The notes under the pieces were generated by a model. The model was not told the DNA's origin and did no database searches. It saw nothing but the letters and a program-made list of their open reading frames with translations. From Leifsonia sp052114085 (lineage in GTDB: Bacteria; Actinomycetota; Actinomycetes; Actinomycetales; Microbacteriaceae), in the NCBI RefSeq assembly GCF_052114085.1, contig NZ_JBFREB010000001.1, forward strand, positions 2,232,001-2,296,000: a DNA stretch of 64,000 nt, given 5' to 3'. Each line of letters starts with the position of its first letter. Within the stretch, counting starts at the first letter, position 1. Positions 32,555-40,965 of the stretch are shown here, piece after piece. The position numbers and the translations under genes were made by a program.

Positions 32555-33274
32555 ATGGAGCGTGCGGTGGCAGGAGTCAAGCGGCAGTACGACGGGACCG
32601 CCCGGCGCGCTCGGGCCGAGAAAATGCGGGAGTCTCTGATCGGGACCGCTCGCGCGATGCTCGTGGCCGACGGATACGCCGGACTGACGATCCCGAAGGT
32701 CGCCCGGGCATGCGAAGTCTCGGTGGAGTCGGTCTACAAACGGTTCGCGGGCAAGCCGGCCCTCGTCCGCGCTGTCGTCGAGGAGGCACTGCGGGGCATC
32801 GGGCCGATCGCGGCCGAAACCCGCTCGGACGCGCTCAGCGCAGCTGACCTCCCGGGCCTGCTGCATGGTTGGGGCCGACTCTCGGCCGAGGTGGGACCGC
32901 GGGTCGCCCCCATCCTGCTCCTCCTGGATGCGGCCGCCGGACACGACCGCGAGCTGGCAGACCTGGCTCGCGAGCTGGAGGAGGCTCGCCGGGCGCGGAT
33001 GACGGAGAACGCCGTGCGCCTCGCCGACGCCGGGCACATCCCTCCCGGCCTTCCCGTGAAGGCCGTCGCGGACATCCTGCTCACCTACAGCTCCCCCCAG
33101 CTCTACGACCTCATCGTGATTCGGAACGGCTGGACTCTTGACCAGTACGCCGACTTCATCTCGCGCGGCATCGCGGCCCACCTCAGCGCCGGAGCGGATC
33201 GGACCGACACGGGGCGCGACCCTCACTCGGCGGACCAGAGCTCCTCGGCCTCGAGGACCAGATCGATGATCTGA
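32555..33274 (+). CDS. TetR-family transcriptional regulator
   Basis: 239 aa from ATG 32555; the frame is open upstream to 32210 as a shadow. The N-terminal HTH (about residues 25-70; LIGTARAMLVADGYAGLTIP, VSVESVYKRFAGKPALVRA) is typical TetR. The C-terminal domain should bind a small effector. It is divergent from, and probably represses, the SnoaL-like/SDR unit. Its last 52 bp overlap the 3' end of the LON-domain gene on the other strand. Confidence 0.85.
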   Translation: MERAVAGVKRQYDGTARRARAEKMRESLIGTARAMLVADGYAGLTIPKVARACEVSVESVYKRFAGKPALVRAVVEEALRGIGPIAAETRSDALSAADLPGLLHGWGRLSAEVGPRVAPILLLLDAAAGHDRELADLARELEEARRARMTENAVRLADAGHIPPGLPVKAVADILLTYSSPQLYDLIVIRNGWTLDQYADFISRGIAAHLSAGADRTDTGRDPHSADQSSSASRTRSMI

Positions 33275-33825
33275 CGCAGGAGACCCCCCATCGATGTCGA
33301 CCGCAACAGGGTGTACCTGTCGTACTCGCCCAGCGGGGCGATCGCCGCCAGTTGCCACGCGGCTTCGACGGGATCGTTCGACAGCTCGATGTCGGCATCC
33401 GACTGCGGCTCCGCGACGCGGGCGATCACGCGGCGGACAACCGATTCTGCCTCGGCCCGGAGGGGTGCGAGCGCCTCGGACCACTCCAGATCCGGCAGCA
33501 TCGAGAGCTCGGCCCGGGGATACGGGTTGTCGTCGTCCCAGCGCTCGACCGTGAACCGCCGGGTCCCCACGCCGACGATGAGCAGGTCGTCGGCGCCCGC
33601 GGCGGCGCTCACAAGACGCGCCATCGTCCCGACAGAGGCGCGCTGGTCGCCGCCCCCGGCTTCGGATCCGCGCTCGATGAGCACGACGCCGAACTCGAAC
33701 CCCGGTTCGTCCTCGTCGAGCAAACGGCCGACCAGCGTGAGATAGCGGGGCTCGAACACCCGCAACGGGATGGGCACGTGGGGGAACAGCACTGATCCGA
33801 GCGGGAACATCGGTGAGGCGGCCAT
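33223..33825 (-). CDS. LON-substrate-binding-domain protein
   Basis: 200 aa from ATG 33825 (GTG 33840 would add five residues; neither has a good ribosome site). The Lon N-terminal-like domain is clear: PMFPLGSVLFPHVPIPLRVF, FGVVLIERG, and a C-terminal helical bundle. No ATPase or protease domain is present. Stand-alone LON domains probably bind substrates or peptides; role unknown. The 3' end overlaps the TetR-type gene. Confidence 0.83.
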   Translation of the reverse strand: MAASPMFPLGSVLFPHVPIPLRVFEPRYLTLVGRLLDEDEPGFEFGVVLIERGSEAGGGDQRASVGTMARLVSAAAGADDLLIVGVGTRRFTVERWDDDNPYPRAELSMLPDLEWSEALAPLRAEAESVVRRVIARVAEPQSDADIELSNDPVEAAWQLAAIAPLGEYDRYTLLRSTSMGGLLRQIIDLVLEAEELWSAE

Positions 33826-33860
33826 GCTCCAGTGAAGCACCGCGGACGTAGAGTGAACAG

Positions 33861-34358
33861 GTGCCCCGACCGCGCCCCGAGATCCCAGGAGCGGGACAGG
33901 AGTCTGTGTGGGACTACCCGAGGCCGCCGCGCATCGAGCGCGTCACCGCGCCTGTCACGATCCGTCTGGGTGGGCAGCTCATCGTGGAAACCCGAGACGT
34001 CGTCCGGGTGCTCGAGACCAGCCATCCGCCGGTCTACTACCTCCCGATCGCGGACTTCGCAACCGGCGCCCTGGTCGACGCCGACGGTTCGTCGTTCTGC
34101 GAGTTCAAGGGCACCGCACGATATCTCGACGTGCGCGGCGGAGGCGAGGTGCGGTCCGCTTGCGCGTGGAACTACCCGCATCCGTCGCCCGGGTTCGAGC
34201 CGCTCCGAGACCGGGTCGCCGTCTACGCGCAGCAGATGGACGAGTGCACGGTCGACGGCGAGGTCGTCACGCCACAGCCCGGAGGCTTCTACGGCGGCTG
34301 GATCACGAGTGCGGTCGTCGGGCCCTTCAAGGGGTCGCCCGGGTCACAGGGCTGGTGA
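33861..34358 (+). CDS. DUF427-domain protein
   Basis: 165 aa. DUF427 signatures: ESVWDYPRPPRIE, VVRVLETSHPPVYYLP, CEFKGTARYLDV, AWNYPHPSPGFEPL, YGGWITSAVVGPFKG. The fold is known but the function is not. GTG 33861 is 6 nt after TAGAGT (33849-33854), a leaderless layout. Divergent from the LON gene. Confidence 0.87.
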   Translation: MPRPRPEIPGAGQESVWDYPRPPRIERVTAPVTIRLGGQLIVETRDVVRVLETSHPPVYYLPIADFATGALVDADGSSFCEFKGTARYLDVRGGGEVRSACAWNYPHPSPGFEPLRDRVAVYAQQMDECTVDGEVVTPQPGGFYGGWITSAVVGPFKGSPGSQGW

Positions 34359-34372
34359 ACGCCGGGGGACAC

Positions 34373-35446
34373 CTAGACGTTGAAGCGGAACTCCACCACG
34401 TCGCCGTCCTGCATGACGTAGTCCTTGCCCTCCATGCGCGCCTTGCCGCGCGAACGGGCCTCGGCGACCGTTCCGGCGTCCACGAGGTCCTCGAACGAGA
34501 TGACCTCGGCCTTGATGAAGCCCTTCTCGAAGTCCGTGTGGATGACGCCGGCCGCCTGCGGTGCCTTGGCACCCTGCGGGATCGTCCAGGCGCGAGACTC
34601 CTTGGGTCCGGCGGTCAGGTAGGTCTGCAAGCCGAGGGTGTCGAAGCCGATGCGGGCCAGCTGGTCGAGGCCGGACTCCTCCTGGCCGGTGGACGCGAGC
34701 AGCTCCGCGGCGTCGGCGGCGTCGAGGTCGATCAGCTCGGACTCCAGCTTGGCGTCGAGGAAGACGGCCTGTGCCGGGGCGACCAGGGCGGCCAGCTCGG
34801 CGCGGCGGGACTCGTCGGTCAGGACGTCCTCATCCACGTTGAACACGTAGATGAAGGGTTTCGCGGTGAGCAGGCCCAGTTCGCGGACCGGCTCCAGGTC
34901 GATCGACGAGCTTGAGAGCGGCTTGCCGGAGTTGAGGTACTCGATGGCAGCGCGAGCGGTCTCCAGCACGACCGGTTCCAGCCGGCGGCCCTTGACCTCC
35001 TTCTCGTAGCGCTGCTCGGCCTTCTCGAGGGTCTGCAGGTCGGCGAGGATGAGCTCGGTGTTGATCGTCTCCATGTCGCCCGCGGGGTCGGTCTTGCCTT
35101 CGACGTGAACGACGTCGGCGTCGCTGAAGCCGCGCACGACCTGGGCGATCGCGTCGGCTTCGCGGATGTTCGCCAGGAACTTGTTGCCGAGTCCCTCACC
35201 CTCGCTCGCGCCCTTCACGATGCCCGCGATGTCGACGAACGACACAGGAGCCGGGACGATCCGCTCACTGTGGAACAGCTCGGCGAGACGGTCGAGCCGC
35301 GGGTCGGGCAGGTTAACCACGCCGACGTTCGGCTCGATGGTCGCGAACGGGTAGTTCGCCGCCAAAGCGTCGTTCTTGGTCAGCGCGTTGAAGAGGGTGG
35401 ACTTGCCCACATTGGGCAGCCCGACGATTGCGATAGTGAGAGCCAC
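34373..35446 (-). CDS. ychF: Ribosome-binding ATPase YchF (Obg-like)
   Basis: 357 aa, family length. P-loop GLPNVGKSTLFNALT at residues 8-22, FATIEPNVGVV, and DIAGIVKGASEGEGLGNKFL. The C-terminal TGS domain contains AGVIHTDFEKGFIKAEVISF and DYVMQDGDVVEFRFNV. It binds ribosomes, prefers ATP, and is tied to redox stress responses. GTG 35446 lies 8 nt after TAGAAT (35460-35455), so the leader is very short or absent. Confidence 0.95.
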   Translation of the reverse strand: MALTIAIVGLPNVGKSTLFNALTKNDALAANYPFATIEPNVGVVNLPDPRLDRLAELFHSERIVPAPVSFVDIAGIVKGASEGEGLGNKFLANIREADAIAQVVRGFSDADVVHVEGKTDPAGDMETINTELILADLQTLEKAEQRYEKEVKGRRLEPVVLETARAAIEYLNSGKPLSSSSIDLEPVRELGLLTAKPFIYVFNVDEDVLTDESRRAELAALVAPAQAVFLDAKLESELIDLDAADAAELLASTGQEESGLDQLARIGFDTLGLQTYLTAGPKESRAWTIPQGAKAPQAAGVIHTDFEKGFIKAEVISFEDLVDAGTVAEARSRGKARMEGKDYVMQDGDVVEFRFNV

Positions 35447-35489
35447 GGTCGTCCATTCTACGGGGGCGGGCCGACAGGGGCGCCCGGGC

Positions 35490-36236
35490 TCAGTTCTGCA
35501 GGGCGGCGCGGTAGGAGCGGGTCACGTACGGCAGCTCCACGGTGTCGCGTCCGGCGAGGTCGGGATGCTCGCGCAGCAGCCGACGGAGCGACTGGATGAC
35601 CGCCGCCTGACCGTCCGCGCCCTTCGTGATGAAGTAGCTGCGCGAGCGGGCCAGGTCGAGCAGCCCGTCGTGGCTGAGCGCCTGAACCCACCGCGTCTCG
35701 TGCTTTTCCAGCGCTCCGAACGGCGGCGGGAGCACCGGGTCCGCTTCGTCGTCGAAGGCCGCGGAGCCGGCCGCCATCAACTCCCCCAGCTCGCGGACCC
35801 AGCCGACGCTCTCGTCGCGTTCATTCCAGACGAGTCCGATGCGGCCGCCGGGGCGCAGCACACGCACGACCTCGGGGACAGCGCGCTCCGGATCCACCCA
35901 GTGCCAGGCCTGTGCGGCGAGCACCAGATCGAAGGAGGCGTCGGGAAACGGGATGCGCTCGGCGGCACCCTCGCTGGCGCGAACCCCGGGGAGGCGTTCG
36001 CGAAGCACGCGCAGCATCTCCGGAGACGGGTCGACCGCGGTCACCTCGAGGCCACGGTCGACGAGGGATGCGGCCAGCTTGCCGGTGCCGGCGCCGAGAT
36101 CGAGCACGGGTCCCTCGATGCCCTCGGCGAGCCAGGTGACCGCATCCGCAGGATAGGACGGGCGGGCGGAGTCGTACACGTCGGCCGCGTGGTCGAAGGA
36201 GGCCGCATGAAGGTCGCGTTCGTGACGGGATCGCAT
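35490..36236 (-). CDS. Class I SAM-dependent methyltransferase
   Basis: 248 aa. SAM motif I VLDLGAGTGKLA, then AVDPSPEML, and FDLVLAAQAWHWVDP, as in the UbiE/TAM-like group. Small-molecule substrate unknown. ATG 36236 is 6 nt after TAGCAT (36248-36243), leaderless. Divergent from the exonuclease gene; 43 bp after ychF's start on the same strand. Confidence 0.85.
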   Translation of the reverse strand: MRSRHERDLHAASFDHAADVYDSARPSYPADAVTWLAEGIEGPVLDLGAGTGKLAASLVDRGLEVTAVDPSPEMLRVLRERLPGVRASEGAAERIPFPDASFDLVLAAQAWHWVDPERAVPEVVRVLRPGGRIGLVWNERDESVGWVRELGELMAAGSAAFDDEADPVLPPPFGALEKHETRWVQALSHDGLLDLARSRSYFITKGADGQAAVIQSLRRLLREHPDLAGRDTVELPYVTRSYRAALQN

Positions 36237-36310
36237 GCCGCGATGCTACGCGGGGGCCGTCCGGAGTGCCGGATACGACGGCACGCGGGGCGGTTGCCGG
36301 GGCGCGTCGG

Positions 36311-36322
36311 TGGCACGTGCCA
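36311..36322. promoter_or_regulatory. Perfect 12-bp palindrome before the exonuclease gene
   Basis: TGGCACGTGCCA lies 2 bp before ATG 36325. It is a possible operator or a small hairpin masking the start. No regulator is assigned. Confidence 0.4.
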
Positions 36323-36324
36323 GC

Positions 36325-36915
36325 ATGACGAACGTGACCCTGGATTTCACCGCCATCGACTTCGAGACCGCCAATTCCTCCCCCGCATCGGCCTGCTCGG
36401 TCGGGTTGGTGAAGGTCCGCAACGGAAAGGTCGTCGACAGGGCGGGATGGTTCATCCGGCCGCCGCTGGGGCATGACCACTTCCAGGAGTGGAACGTGCG
36501 CATCCACGGCATCCAGCCGGAGCAGGTGGCGGATGCGGCCGGGTGGGTCGACCAGCTCGCGGATCTGGTCGAGTTCGCCGAAGACGATCACCTTGTCGCG
36601 CACAACGCGGGCTTCGACATGGGCGTGATCCGCGCCGCCTGCGCAGCAACCATGGTCGCGTGCCCGGAGTACGGCTACCTGTGCAGCCTGCAGGTGGCGC
36701 GTCAGACCTACACGCTCGACTCGTACCGCCTCCCCGTCGCGGCGATGGCGGCCGGCTTCGAGGGCTTCCACCACCACGACGCGCTCGCAGATGCTGAGGC
36801 ATGCGCCGCGATCGTGATCCACGCGGCGAAGCGGCACGAAGCCGCCACGATCGCGGACCTCGCCGCGCTGACCGGTGCCCGGCTCGGGCGGATCGGCGTG
36901 CCGGTCGCCGCCTGA
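36325..36915 (+). CDS. DnaQ-like 3'-5' exonuclease (DEDDh)
   Basis: 196 aa from ATG 36325. The DEDDh motifs are in order: Exo I AIDFETAN (Asp12, Glu14), Exo II HNAGFDMGV, and Exo III HHDALADAEACA. A single exonuclease domain with no BRCT or helicase. It probably trims DNA or RNA ends in repair or turnover. The unusual palindrome just before the start may control it. Confidence 0.87.
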   Translation: MTNVTLDFTAIDFETANSSPASACSVGLVKVRNGKVVDRAGWFIRPPLGHDHFQEWNVRIHGIQPEQVADAAGWVDQLADLVEFAEDDHLVAHNAGFDMGVIRAACAATMVACPEYGYLCSLQVARQTYTLDSYRLPVAAMAAGFEGFHHHDALADAEACAAIVIHAAKRHEAATIADLAALTGARLGRIGVPVAA

Positions 36916-36965
36916 GTGCGCGCGTCCGCCGGCCGCCGGCTGTGTCCCGTCCCGGTCCCCCCTTC

Positions 36966-37027
36966 GCCGAGTGGCGACATGATGTCGCAATTCGCGCGGG
37001 ATAGATGCATCCACTCACGACTCGCGG
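36966..37027. repeat. 62-bp imperfect repeat, left of rmuC (copy A)
   Basis: Begins GCCGAGTGGCGACATGATGT and ends in ACTCACGACTCG plus 3 bp. The first 25 bases match copy B (38548-38609) with two differences, and the 12-mer ACTCACGACTCG recurs in the same register. Inside it, GCGACAT-G-ATGTCGC is a perfect small palindrome. Confidence 0.75.
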
Positions 37028-37071
37028 CCCCCGCGACGTCCAGTGTCGGCGGCCGCTGACACACTGAGGAC

Positions 37072-38502
37072 ATGGACCTCCTCGCCTTGCTCCTCGGCCT
37101 CCTGATCGGACTCGTCGCGGGCGCCGTCGTCGCCGGCTTCGCCGTGGCGAAACTCGTGCGCGATCGCGCCGCTGCGAGCCAGCCGACGGCTGCCGTGGTC
37201 GATCCGGCGCTGATCGCGGCCCAGCACCAGGCCGAGATCGCCGAGATCCGGGCGGCGGAGGCGGCTGTGCAGGCTGAGATCCGCGCGGCCGAGGCGGCTG
37301 TACAGGCCGAGATCCGTGCCGATCTCGCCGCCGCGCACAGCCGGGTGGATGCGATGCAGGAGCAGTTGCGCGCCGCCCAGGAGCAGTACCGCGAGACCGT
37401 GGAGCGCCACCGCGCCGACGCGGAGGCCCGCACGGAGCGCGAGCGCGCCGAGAGCAAGGTGCTGCAGGCCCTCGCCCCGGTGCGCGAGAGCCTGACCGAG
37501 ATGCAGCGCAAGGTCGTCGAGCTTGAGACGCAGCGCAGCCAGCAGCATGGTCAGTTGACCCAGCAGCTGCAGACGGCGGTCGAGTCCGAGGAACGGCTCC
37601 GCAGCACGGCCGAGGCTCTCGCGTCGGCCCTGCGCTCGAACAGCACGCGCGGGGTCTGGGGAGAGACGCAGCTGCGCAGCGTGGTCGAGGCAGCCGGGCT
37701 GCTCGAGCGGGTGGATTTCGACGTGCAGTCGAGCATCCACTCGGAGTCGGGTGCGGGCCGACCGGACATGATCGTGCGGCTACCCGGCGGCAAGAACATC
37801 GCGCTCGACGCGAAGGTTCCGTTCAACGCGTACCTCGAAGCGAGTCAGATCCCGGCCACCGCCACCGGAGCCGAGGCCGCGCAGCGGGAGGCGTTGCTCA
37901 AGCAGCACGTCAAGGCGGTCCGCGACCACATCACGGCCCTGGGCAGCAAGGCCTACTGGACCGGCCTGGAGTCCTCCCCCGAGCTCGTCATCGCGTTCAT
38001 CCCGAGCGAGTCGCTCGTGTCGTCGGCTCTCGAAGCCGACCCGTCGATCATGGAGTTCGCCTTCGGGAAGCGCGTGGCGCTCGCGTCACCGGTCACCCTC
38101 TGGTCCGTCCTCAAGACGGTCGCGTTCAGCTGGCAGCAGGATGTGCTGACCCAGGAGGCGAAGCAGCTGTTCGACCTGAGCCGGACGCTGTACAGCCGCC
38201 TGTCCACGACCGCCGGTCACATCGAGAAGCTGGGTCGGTCGCTGGAGCGGACGGTCAAGGACTACAACGGCTTCGTGGGCTCGTTCGAGCGCCAGGTGTT
38301 CCCGGCCGCCCGCAAGCTCAACGCCCTCGACGAGTCGAAGGTGATCGGCGCCCTCGGCGGCATCGAAGAGGCACCGCGCGAGCTGACGGCCTTCGAACTC
38401 GTCAGCGAGCTGGAGCCGCGCGACATGCACGGGATCGACAAGCTGGCCATCGAGGAGCAGGAGCGCGCCGCCGAGAGCGGCCCCACCATCCGCACGGCGT
38501 AA
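37072..38502 (+). CDS. rmuC: DNA recombination protein RmuC
   Basis: 476 aa. An N-terminal membrane helix (about 3-28), a long Ala/Glu/Arg coiled coil (about 48-185; includes two near-identical QAEIRAAEAAV units), then the RmuC nuclease-like core (WGETQLRSVVEAAGLLERVD, GRPDMIVRLPGG, LDAKVPFNAY, FIPSESLVSSALEADPSIME). RmuC limits DNA inversions at short inverted repeats. CACACT (37060-37065) and GAGGAC precede ATG 37072. The gene is flanked by the two 62-bp repeats. Confidence 0.93.
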   Translation: MDLLALLLGLLIGLVAGAVVAGFAVAKLVRDRAAASQPTAAVVDPALIAAQHQAEIAEIRAAEAAVQAEIRAAEAAVQAEIRADLAAAHSRVDAMQEQLRAAQEQYRETVERHRADAEARTERERAESKVLQALAPVRESLTEMQRKVVELETQRSQQHGQLTQQLQTAVESEERLRSTAEALASALRSNSTRGVWGETQLRSVVEAAGLLERVDFDVQSSIHSESGAGRPDMIVRLPGGKNIALDAKVPFNAYLEASQIPATATGAEAAQREALLKQHVKAVRDHITALGSKAYWTGLESSPELVIAFIPSESLVSSALEADPSIMEFAFGKRVALASPVTLWSVLKTVAFSWQQDVLTQEAKQLFDLSRTLYSRLSTTAGHIEKLGRSLERTVKDYNGFVGSFERQVFPAARKLNALDESKVIGALGGIEEAPRELTAFELVSELEPRDMHGIDKLAIEEQERAAESGPTIRTA

Positions 38503-38547
38503 GCCGCGCCTCGGCGCCTGCCGCCTCACTACCCGCGCCCGCAGCGT

Positions 38548-38609
38548 GCCGAGTGGTGACATGACGTCGCAACTCGCGGCGAATAACGACAACGACTCAC
38601 GACTCGTCG
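38548..38609. repeat. 62-bp imperfect repeat, right of rmuC (copy B)
   Basis: Direct-oriented counterpart of 36966-37027. Its middle third is diverged while both ends are conserved. It lies between the rmuC and glpX stops, where it could also act as a terminator or a REP-like element. Confidence 0.75.
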
Positions 38610-38640
38610 CACGCGCCAGAGCGCGTAGTGCCGGCCGCGC

Positions 38641-39642
38641 TCAGAGCTGGTCGGGCTCCAGCCACTTCTCCGCGAGGTGGTCGGCGATCACGCGACGGGC
38701 GGTTCCGGACTTCGACCGCAGCACGATCGACTCCGTCCGGATGATCGGGCCCTTGCGGCGGACGCCTGCGACCAACTGTCCGTCGGTGACACCGGTCGCG
38801 ACGAAGAAGGTGTTGTCACCCTTCACCAGGTCGTCCGCTCCGTGGATCTTCTCCATGTCCAGCCCGGCGGCGATGCCCTGCGCCCGCTCGGCGTCGTCCT
38901 TCGGCGCCAGCCGGGCCTGCATGAACCCGCCCAGCGCCTTGATCGCGCACGCCGTGGTGACGCCCTCCGGGCTGCCACCCACCCCGATGCACATGTCGAT
39001 GTTCGACTCGTACCGGGCCGCGTTGATCCCGCCGGCGACGTCGCCATCCAGCATCAACCGGGTCCCGGCACCGGCCGCACGGATCTCCTCGATCAGCTCG
39101 GCATGTCGCGGCCGGTCCAGCACGGCCACCCGGATCTCCCCGACCGGCTTGCCCTTCGCCTTCGCCAGCTCACGGATGTTGTCGCCGACCGACTGCGACA
39201 GGTCGACCACGCCCCGGCCCTCGGCCCCGGTGACGATCTTCGACATGTAGAAGACGCTGGACGCGTCCAGCATCGTTCCGCGGTCGGAGACCGCGATCAG
39301 CGATACCGCGTTCTGGCGCCCCGCCGCGGTCAACGACGTGCCATCGATCGGGTCCACGGCGATGTCGACCGACGGCCCCCGGCCGTTACCGACATGCTCG
39401 CCGTTGAACAGCATGGGCGCGTTGTCCTTCTCGCCCTCGCCGATCACGATCACGCCGTCGAAGTTGACCGTCCCGAGGAACTTGCGCATCGCATCCACCG
39501 CCGCACCGTCGGCCGCGTTCTTCTCCCCGCGCCCGATCCAGGGGGTCGCCCGGATGGCTGCCGCCTCGGTCGCCCGCACCAGCTCCATCGCCAGGTTCCG
39601 GTCCGGATGGGTGAAGTGTGACGCGCTGTCGGTGCTGGTCAT
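38641..39642 (-). CDS. glpX: Class II fructose-1,6-bisphosphatase
   Basis: 333 aa from ATG 39642, with GGAGG 7 nt upstream; the upstream open frame is non-coding. Family motifs: NAADGAAVDAMR, VIGEGEKDNAPML, DIAVDPIDGTSLTAAG, ICIGVGGSPEGV-type loop (MCIGVGGSPEGVTTACAIK). Hydrolyses fructose-1,6-bisphosphate in gluconeogenesis with metal ions. It is divergent from fba, so the opposing gluconeogenic and aldolase steps share one intergenic region (39643-39863). Confidence 0.95.
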   Translation of the reverse strand: MTSTDSASHFTHPDRNLAMELVRATEAAAIRATPWIGRGEKNAADGAAVDAMRKFLGTVNFDGVIVIGEGEKDNAPMLFNGEHVGNGRGPSVDIAVDPIDGTSLTAAGRQNAVSLIAVSDRGTMLDASSVFYMSKIVTGAEGRGVVDLSQSVGDNIRELAKAKGKPVGEIRVAVLDRPRHAELIEEIRAAGAGTRLMLDGDVAGGINAARYESNIDMCIGVGGSPEGVTTACAIKALGGFMQARLAPKDDAERAQGIAAGLDMEKIHGADDLVKGDNTFFVATGVTDGQLVAGVRRKGPIIRTESIVLRSKSGTARRVIADHLAEKWLEPDQL

Positions 39643-39822
39643 GATGGGTCCTCCCGGACGGATTCGTAACGTCGTCGATACCGGCACGCGGCGTCGCGGC
39701 CGGACGCTGCCAGTGTATCGGCCGACCCCCGCGCCGTCAGAGGGCTGTCGCGGTCTGCACGGACGTGCACGCAGCCGCGGCTGCCGCGTTGCCGCAGCCA
39801 CGGCCTCCTCCGCACGCCTCGG

Positions 39823-39828
39823 TATGAT
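39823..39828 (+). promoter_or_regulatory. -10 box of fba
   Basis: TATGAT lies 35 nt before ATG 39864, giving a leader of about 28 nt with TAGGAGCTGC as ribosome site. No good -35 is visible. Confidence 0.5.
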
Positions 39829-39863
39829 GAGGGCGTTCGACATTCCCTTCCCTAGGAGCTGCA

Positions 39864-40892
39864 ATGCCCATCGCCACGCCGGACCAGTACGCAGAGATGC
39901 TCGACAAAGCGAAGGCCGGCGGGTTTGCCTATCCTGCGTTCAACGTGTCGTCGTCGCAGACGATCAACGCCGTCCTGCAGGGCCTGACCGAGGCGGGCAG
40001 CGACGGCATCATCCAGGTCACCACCGGCGGCGCCGACTACTTCGCCGGTCAGACCGTGAAGGCCAGGGCCACCGGCGCGCTCGCGTTCGCCAAGTTCGCC
40101 ACCGAGGTCGCCAAGAATTACCCGATCACCGTCGCCCTGCACACCGACCACTGCCCGAAGGACGCCCTCGACGGCTTCGTCCTCCCGCTGATCGCCGCCT
40201 CCGAGGAGGAGGTCCGGGCCGGCCGCAACCCGATCTTCCAGTCCCACATGTGGGACGGCTCGGCGGTGCCGCTCGACGAGAACCTCGAGATCGCACGGGA
40301 CATGATCAAGCGCACGAAGGCGATCAACGCCATCCTCGAGGTCGAGATCGGTGTCGTCGGCGGCGAGGAGGACGGCGTCCAGCACGAGGGCTCGAACGAG
40401 GCCCTGTACACGACCCTCGCGGATGTCGAGAAGGCCGTCGAGGCTCTCGGCCTGGGCGAGAACGGCCGGTACATGGCCGCCCTCACCTTCGGCAACGTCC
40501 ACGGCGTCTACAAGCCGGGCAACGTCAAGCTGCGCCCCGAACTCCTCAAGGAGATCCAGGACGGCCTGGCCGCCAAGTACGGCACCGGACCGAAGCCGCT
40601 CGACCTCGTCTTCCACGGTGGCTCCGGCTCCACCGACCAGGAGATCGCCGAGGCCGTCCGCAACGGTGTCGTGAAGATGAACATCGACACCGACACGCAG
40701 TACGCCTTCACCCGCAGCATCGCTGGCTACATGTTCGAGAACTACGACGGCGTCCTCAAGGTCGACGGCGAAGTCGGCAACAAGAAGGTCTACGACCCGC
40801 GCGCCTGGGGCAAGGTCGCCGAGTCCGGCATGGCCGCGCGCGTCATCGAGGCCACGCAGCAGCTCGGCTCGGCCGGTCACTCGGGCAAGTAG
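39864..40892 (+). CDS. fba: Class II fructose-bisphosphate aldolase
   Basis: 342 aa. Zinc-dependent aldolase motifs: YPAFNVSSSQTINAVLQGL, LHTDHCPKDALDGFV (zinc His and catalytic Asp), EVEIGVVGGEEDG, FGNVHGVYKPG, VFHGGSGSTDQEI, KMNIDTDTQYAFTRSI. Cleaves or forms fructose-1,6-bisphosphate in glycolysis and gluconeogenesis. Divergent from glpX; followed by a strong hairpin. Confidence 0.97.
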   Translation: MPIATPDQYAEMLDKAKAGGFAYPAFNVSSSQTINAVLQGLTEAGSDGIIQVTTGGADYFAGQTVKARATGALAFAKFATEVAKNYPITVALHTDHCPKDALDGFVLPLIAASEEEVRAGRNPIFQSHMWDGSAVPLDENLEIARDMIKRTKAINAILEVEIGVVGGEEDGVQHEGSNEALYTTLADVEKAVEALGLGENGRYMAALTFGNVHGVYKPGNVKLRPELLKEIQDGLAAKYGTGPKPLDLVFHGGSGSTDQEIAEAVRNGVVKMNIDTDTQYAFTRSIAGYMFENYDGVLKVDGEVGNKKVYDPRAWGKVAESGMAARVIEATQQLGSAGHSGK

Positions 40893-40897
40893 TCGCA

Positions 40898-40929
40898 CGG
40901 GCGGCGGTCGCGTCACGCACCGCCGCCCG
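40898..40929 (+). terminator. Terminator hairpin after fba
   Basis: Perfect 11-bp arms CGGGCGGCGGT and ACCGCCGCCCG with a 10-nt loop, starting 6 bp after the fba stop. There is no T-run, as is common in actinobacteria. Confidence 0.65.
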
Positions 40930-40965
40930 CACACCGCATCAGCACCAGCAAGGAGGCGGCCCGCG

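Noticed and set aside
37237..37320. Tandem duplication in rmuC (QAEIRAAEAAV twice) as a possible frameshift or assembly artefact
   Set aside because: It keeps the frame and the coiled-coil heptads, so it is an ordinary in-frame repeat in the coiled coil.
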